44,643 nucleotides of DNA from CAZMOK01 sp964567785 (GTDB lineage: Bacteria; Bacteroidota; Bacteroidia; Bacteroidales; JAGOPY01). Shown here piece by piece: positions 43,727 through 44,643 of the stretch. The stretch spans positions 1-44,643 of the forward strand of contig CAZMOK010000022.1 in the NCBI GenBank assembly GCA_964567785.1, given 5' to 3'. The notes beneath the pieces are model-generated. The model searched no databases. It was not told the origin of the DNA and saw only the letters and a program-made list of their open reading frames with translations. Position 1 is the stretch's first letter; every line of letters begins with the position of its first letter. The position numbers and the translations under genes are program-made.

Positions 43727-43735
43727 GGAAGTAAA

Positions 43736-43783
43736 AGGAGCAGGAATAGGAGTAGGAGTAAGAATAGGAGTAGAATCAGGAAA
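43736..43783. repeat. Purine-rich 6-base tandem repeat (AGGAGT type)
   Basis: Eight hexamers in a row: AGGAGC, AGGAAT, AGGAGT, AGGAGT, AAGAAT, AGGAGT, AGAATC, AGGAAA. It lies between the DUF3078 stop and its terminator. One strand is almost pure purine. Confidence 0.85.
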
Positions 43784-43808
43784 TAGGATCAGGAGAAATA
43801 TATAATAT

Positions 43809-43832
43809 GGCGGGTGTTGAATCCCGCCTTTT
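43809..43832 (+). terminator. Weak intrinsic terminator after the DUF3078 gene
   Basis: Stem GGCGGG (43809-43814) / CCCGCC (43823-43828) with an eight-base loop and only four T. It ends 8 bases before the sirtuin ATG. Confidence 0.6.
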
Positions 43833-43840
43833 CAGAAAAC

Positions 43841-44578
43841 ATGAATGAAGCCAGTTTGACAGAGGCGGCAGAGCTGTTAAGGAATTCATCCTATACTTTC
43901 GCTTTTACAGGAGCCGGAATATCGGTAGAAAGCGGAATTGCCCCTTTCAGGGGCGAGGGTGGCCTATGGACTATCTATGACCCCATGTACTTCGACCTGG
44001 GCTATTTCTATGAGCACCCCGAAAAATGCTGGAAGGTCATAAAAGAGATCTTTTTTGAAAAATTTGAAGGAGCCGAACCAAACAAGGCACATATTGCTTT
44101 AGCTGAACTTCAGAAGAAAGGTTTGTTGAACGAGATAGTAACTCAAAATATAGACAACCTGCACCAGGCGGCAGGCAGCGACAGGGTAGTCGAATTTCAT
44201 GGCAATTGCAGGAGGCTGGTCAGCATAGATAAAAAATATCATTATCCTGCAGGCGAGATATCACTGGACCGTCTGCCGCCCAGGTGCCCGAAATCAGGCA
44301 ACATACTCAAGCCGGATTTCATATTCTTCGGAGAGGAGATCCCTCCCGATGCATATGTTGATTCTGTCAGGGCTGCTGAAAGGGCAGAAGTTGTAATTGT
44401 AATAGGCTCAACCGGCGAAGTGATGCCTGCCGGCCAGATCCCGGTAATGGCAAAGCAACAGGGGGCAAAGGTAATTGAAGTGAACACAGCCCCTTCTAAC
44501 TTCACGCGGTACATGACCGATGTGTTCCTGCAGGGCAAGGCAACCGAAGTTATGGAAGTACTTATCAGTAAGGTTTGA
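43841..44578 (+). CDS. Sir2-family protein deacylase with degenerate zinc site
   Basis: NAD+-dependent deacylase of 245 residues. The NAD-binding core is intact: FTGAGISVESGIAPFRG (22-38), QNIDNLH (102-108), catalytic H120, GSTG and VNTAPS near the end. The zinc-binding module is not: the usual four cysteines are represented only by C149 (RCPKSG, where family members have CPKCG) and perhaps C123 next to the catalytic His; the first CxxC place reads SIDK (128-131). Without the zinc module the fold may be kept by other means or activity altered. ATG 43841 is chosen because the alternative GTG 43814 lies inside the terminator stem. Confidence 0.88.
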   Translation: MNEASLTEAAELLRNSSYTFAFTGAGISVESGIAPFRGEGGLWTIYDPMYFDLGYFYEHPEKCWKVIKEIFFEKFEGAEPNKAHIALAELQKKGLLNEIVTQNIDNLHQAAGSDRVVEFHGNCRRLVSIDKKYHYPAGEISLDRLPPRCPKSGNILKPDFIFFGEEIPPDAYVDSVRAAERAEVVIVIGSTGEVMPAGQIPVMAKQQGAKVIEVNTAPSNFTRYMTDVFLQGKATEVMEVLISKV

Positions 44579-44617
44579 AGTAGTTATCAGAGGGTCAGTT
44601 ATTAATTACTATTCACC

Positions 44618-44643
44618 AATTATTAATTATTAATTATTAATTA
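44618..44643. repeat. AT-rich 7-base tandem repeat at the window edge (AATTATT)
   Basis: AATTATT three times plus AATTA, with an exact seven-base period, running off the end of the window. The full length is unknown. Confidence 0.85.

Overview
The window looks like a chromosomal piece of an anaerobic or facultative Bacteroidota (Bacteroidales/Marinilabiliales-like) bacterium. The signs are a type IX secretion (T9SS) C-terminal sorting domain, repeated TAnnTTTG -7 promoter elements just upstream of genes, scarce Shine-Dalgarno sites, strong use of AGG for arginine, and a four-subunit 2-oxoacid:ferredoxin oxidoreductase operon. I see no phage, insertion sequence, CRISPR array, tRNA or rRNA.

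Layout. 1-2.5 kb (minus strand): a TPR sensor histidine kinase and its NarL/LuxR response regulator, which is cut by the window edge. 2.5-3.2 kb: the only long non-coding stretch, packed with degenerate short repeats; codon habits differ on its two sides. 3.2-5.0 kb: a GT-C membrane glycosyltransferase. 5.2-7.9 kb: korDABC-type operon (ferredoxin, alpha, beta, gamma). 8.0-12.6 kb: a membrane class III nucleotide cyclase, a small HD phosphohydrolase and two tandem universal stress proteins. 12.7-16.3 kb: a second GT-C glycosyltransferase overlapping ligA. 16.3-18.6 kb (minus strand): ECF sigma factor, anti-sigma-like membrane protein and a secreted DUF4097-like protein. 18.7-22.7 kb: ICMT-like methyltransferase, EamA exporter, saccharopine dehydrogenase-like enzyme and class III aminotransferase, tightly packed. 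22.7-26.3 kb: Hsp20 with an elaborate upstream region, then aat, a guanine deaminase-like gene, a second EamA gene and an FKBP isomerase. 26.3-27.3 kb (minus): a PflX-like radical SAM protein. 27.4-40.5 kb: large secreted carbohydrate-related proteins (a TIM-barrel/FGE-like fusion, two six-hairpin glycosidases and a T9SS FG-GAP protein), with small genes between them including a third EamA gene, DUF2007, GNAT and a chagasin-like lipoprotein. 40.5-44.6 kb: an S9 peptidase lipoprotein, a DUF3078 protein and a sirtuin that has lost most zinc ligands.

How it fits together. Most of it is ordinary housekeeping and envelope biology. The parts most worth a second look are: (i) tandem repeats with a period of exactly seven bases, each with a different unit, in four intergenic places; (ii) the secreted protein that fuses a glycosidase-like barrel to an FGE-like domain without the catalytic cysteines, close to two secreted six-hairpin enzymes and with no SusC/SusD pair; (iii) the cyclase-HD-USP-USP run, a possible cyclic-nucleotide circuit; (iv) the zinc-ligand-poor sirtuin; and (v) a sigma-54-like promoter with paired upstream repeats in front of hsp20. 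No single clearly new multi-gene defence or mobile system was found. All functional calls come from reading motifs, with no database search.
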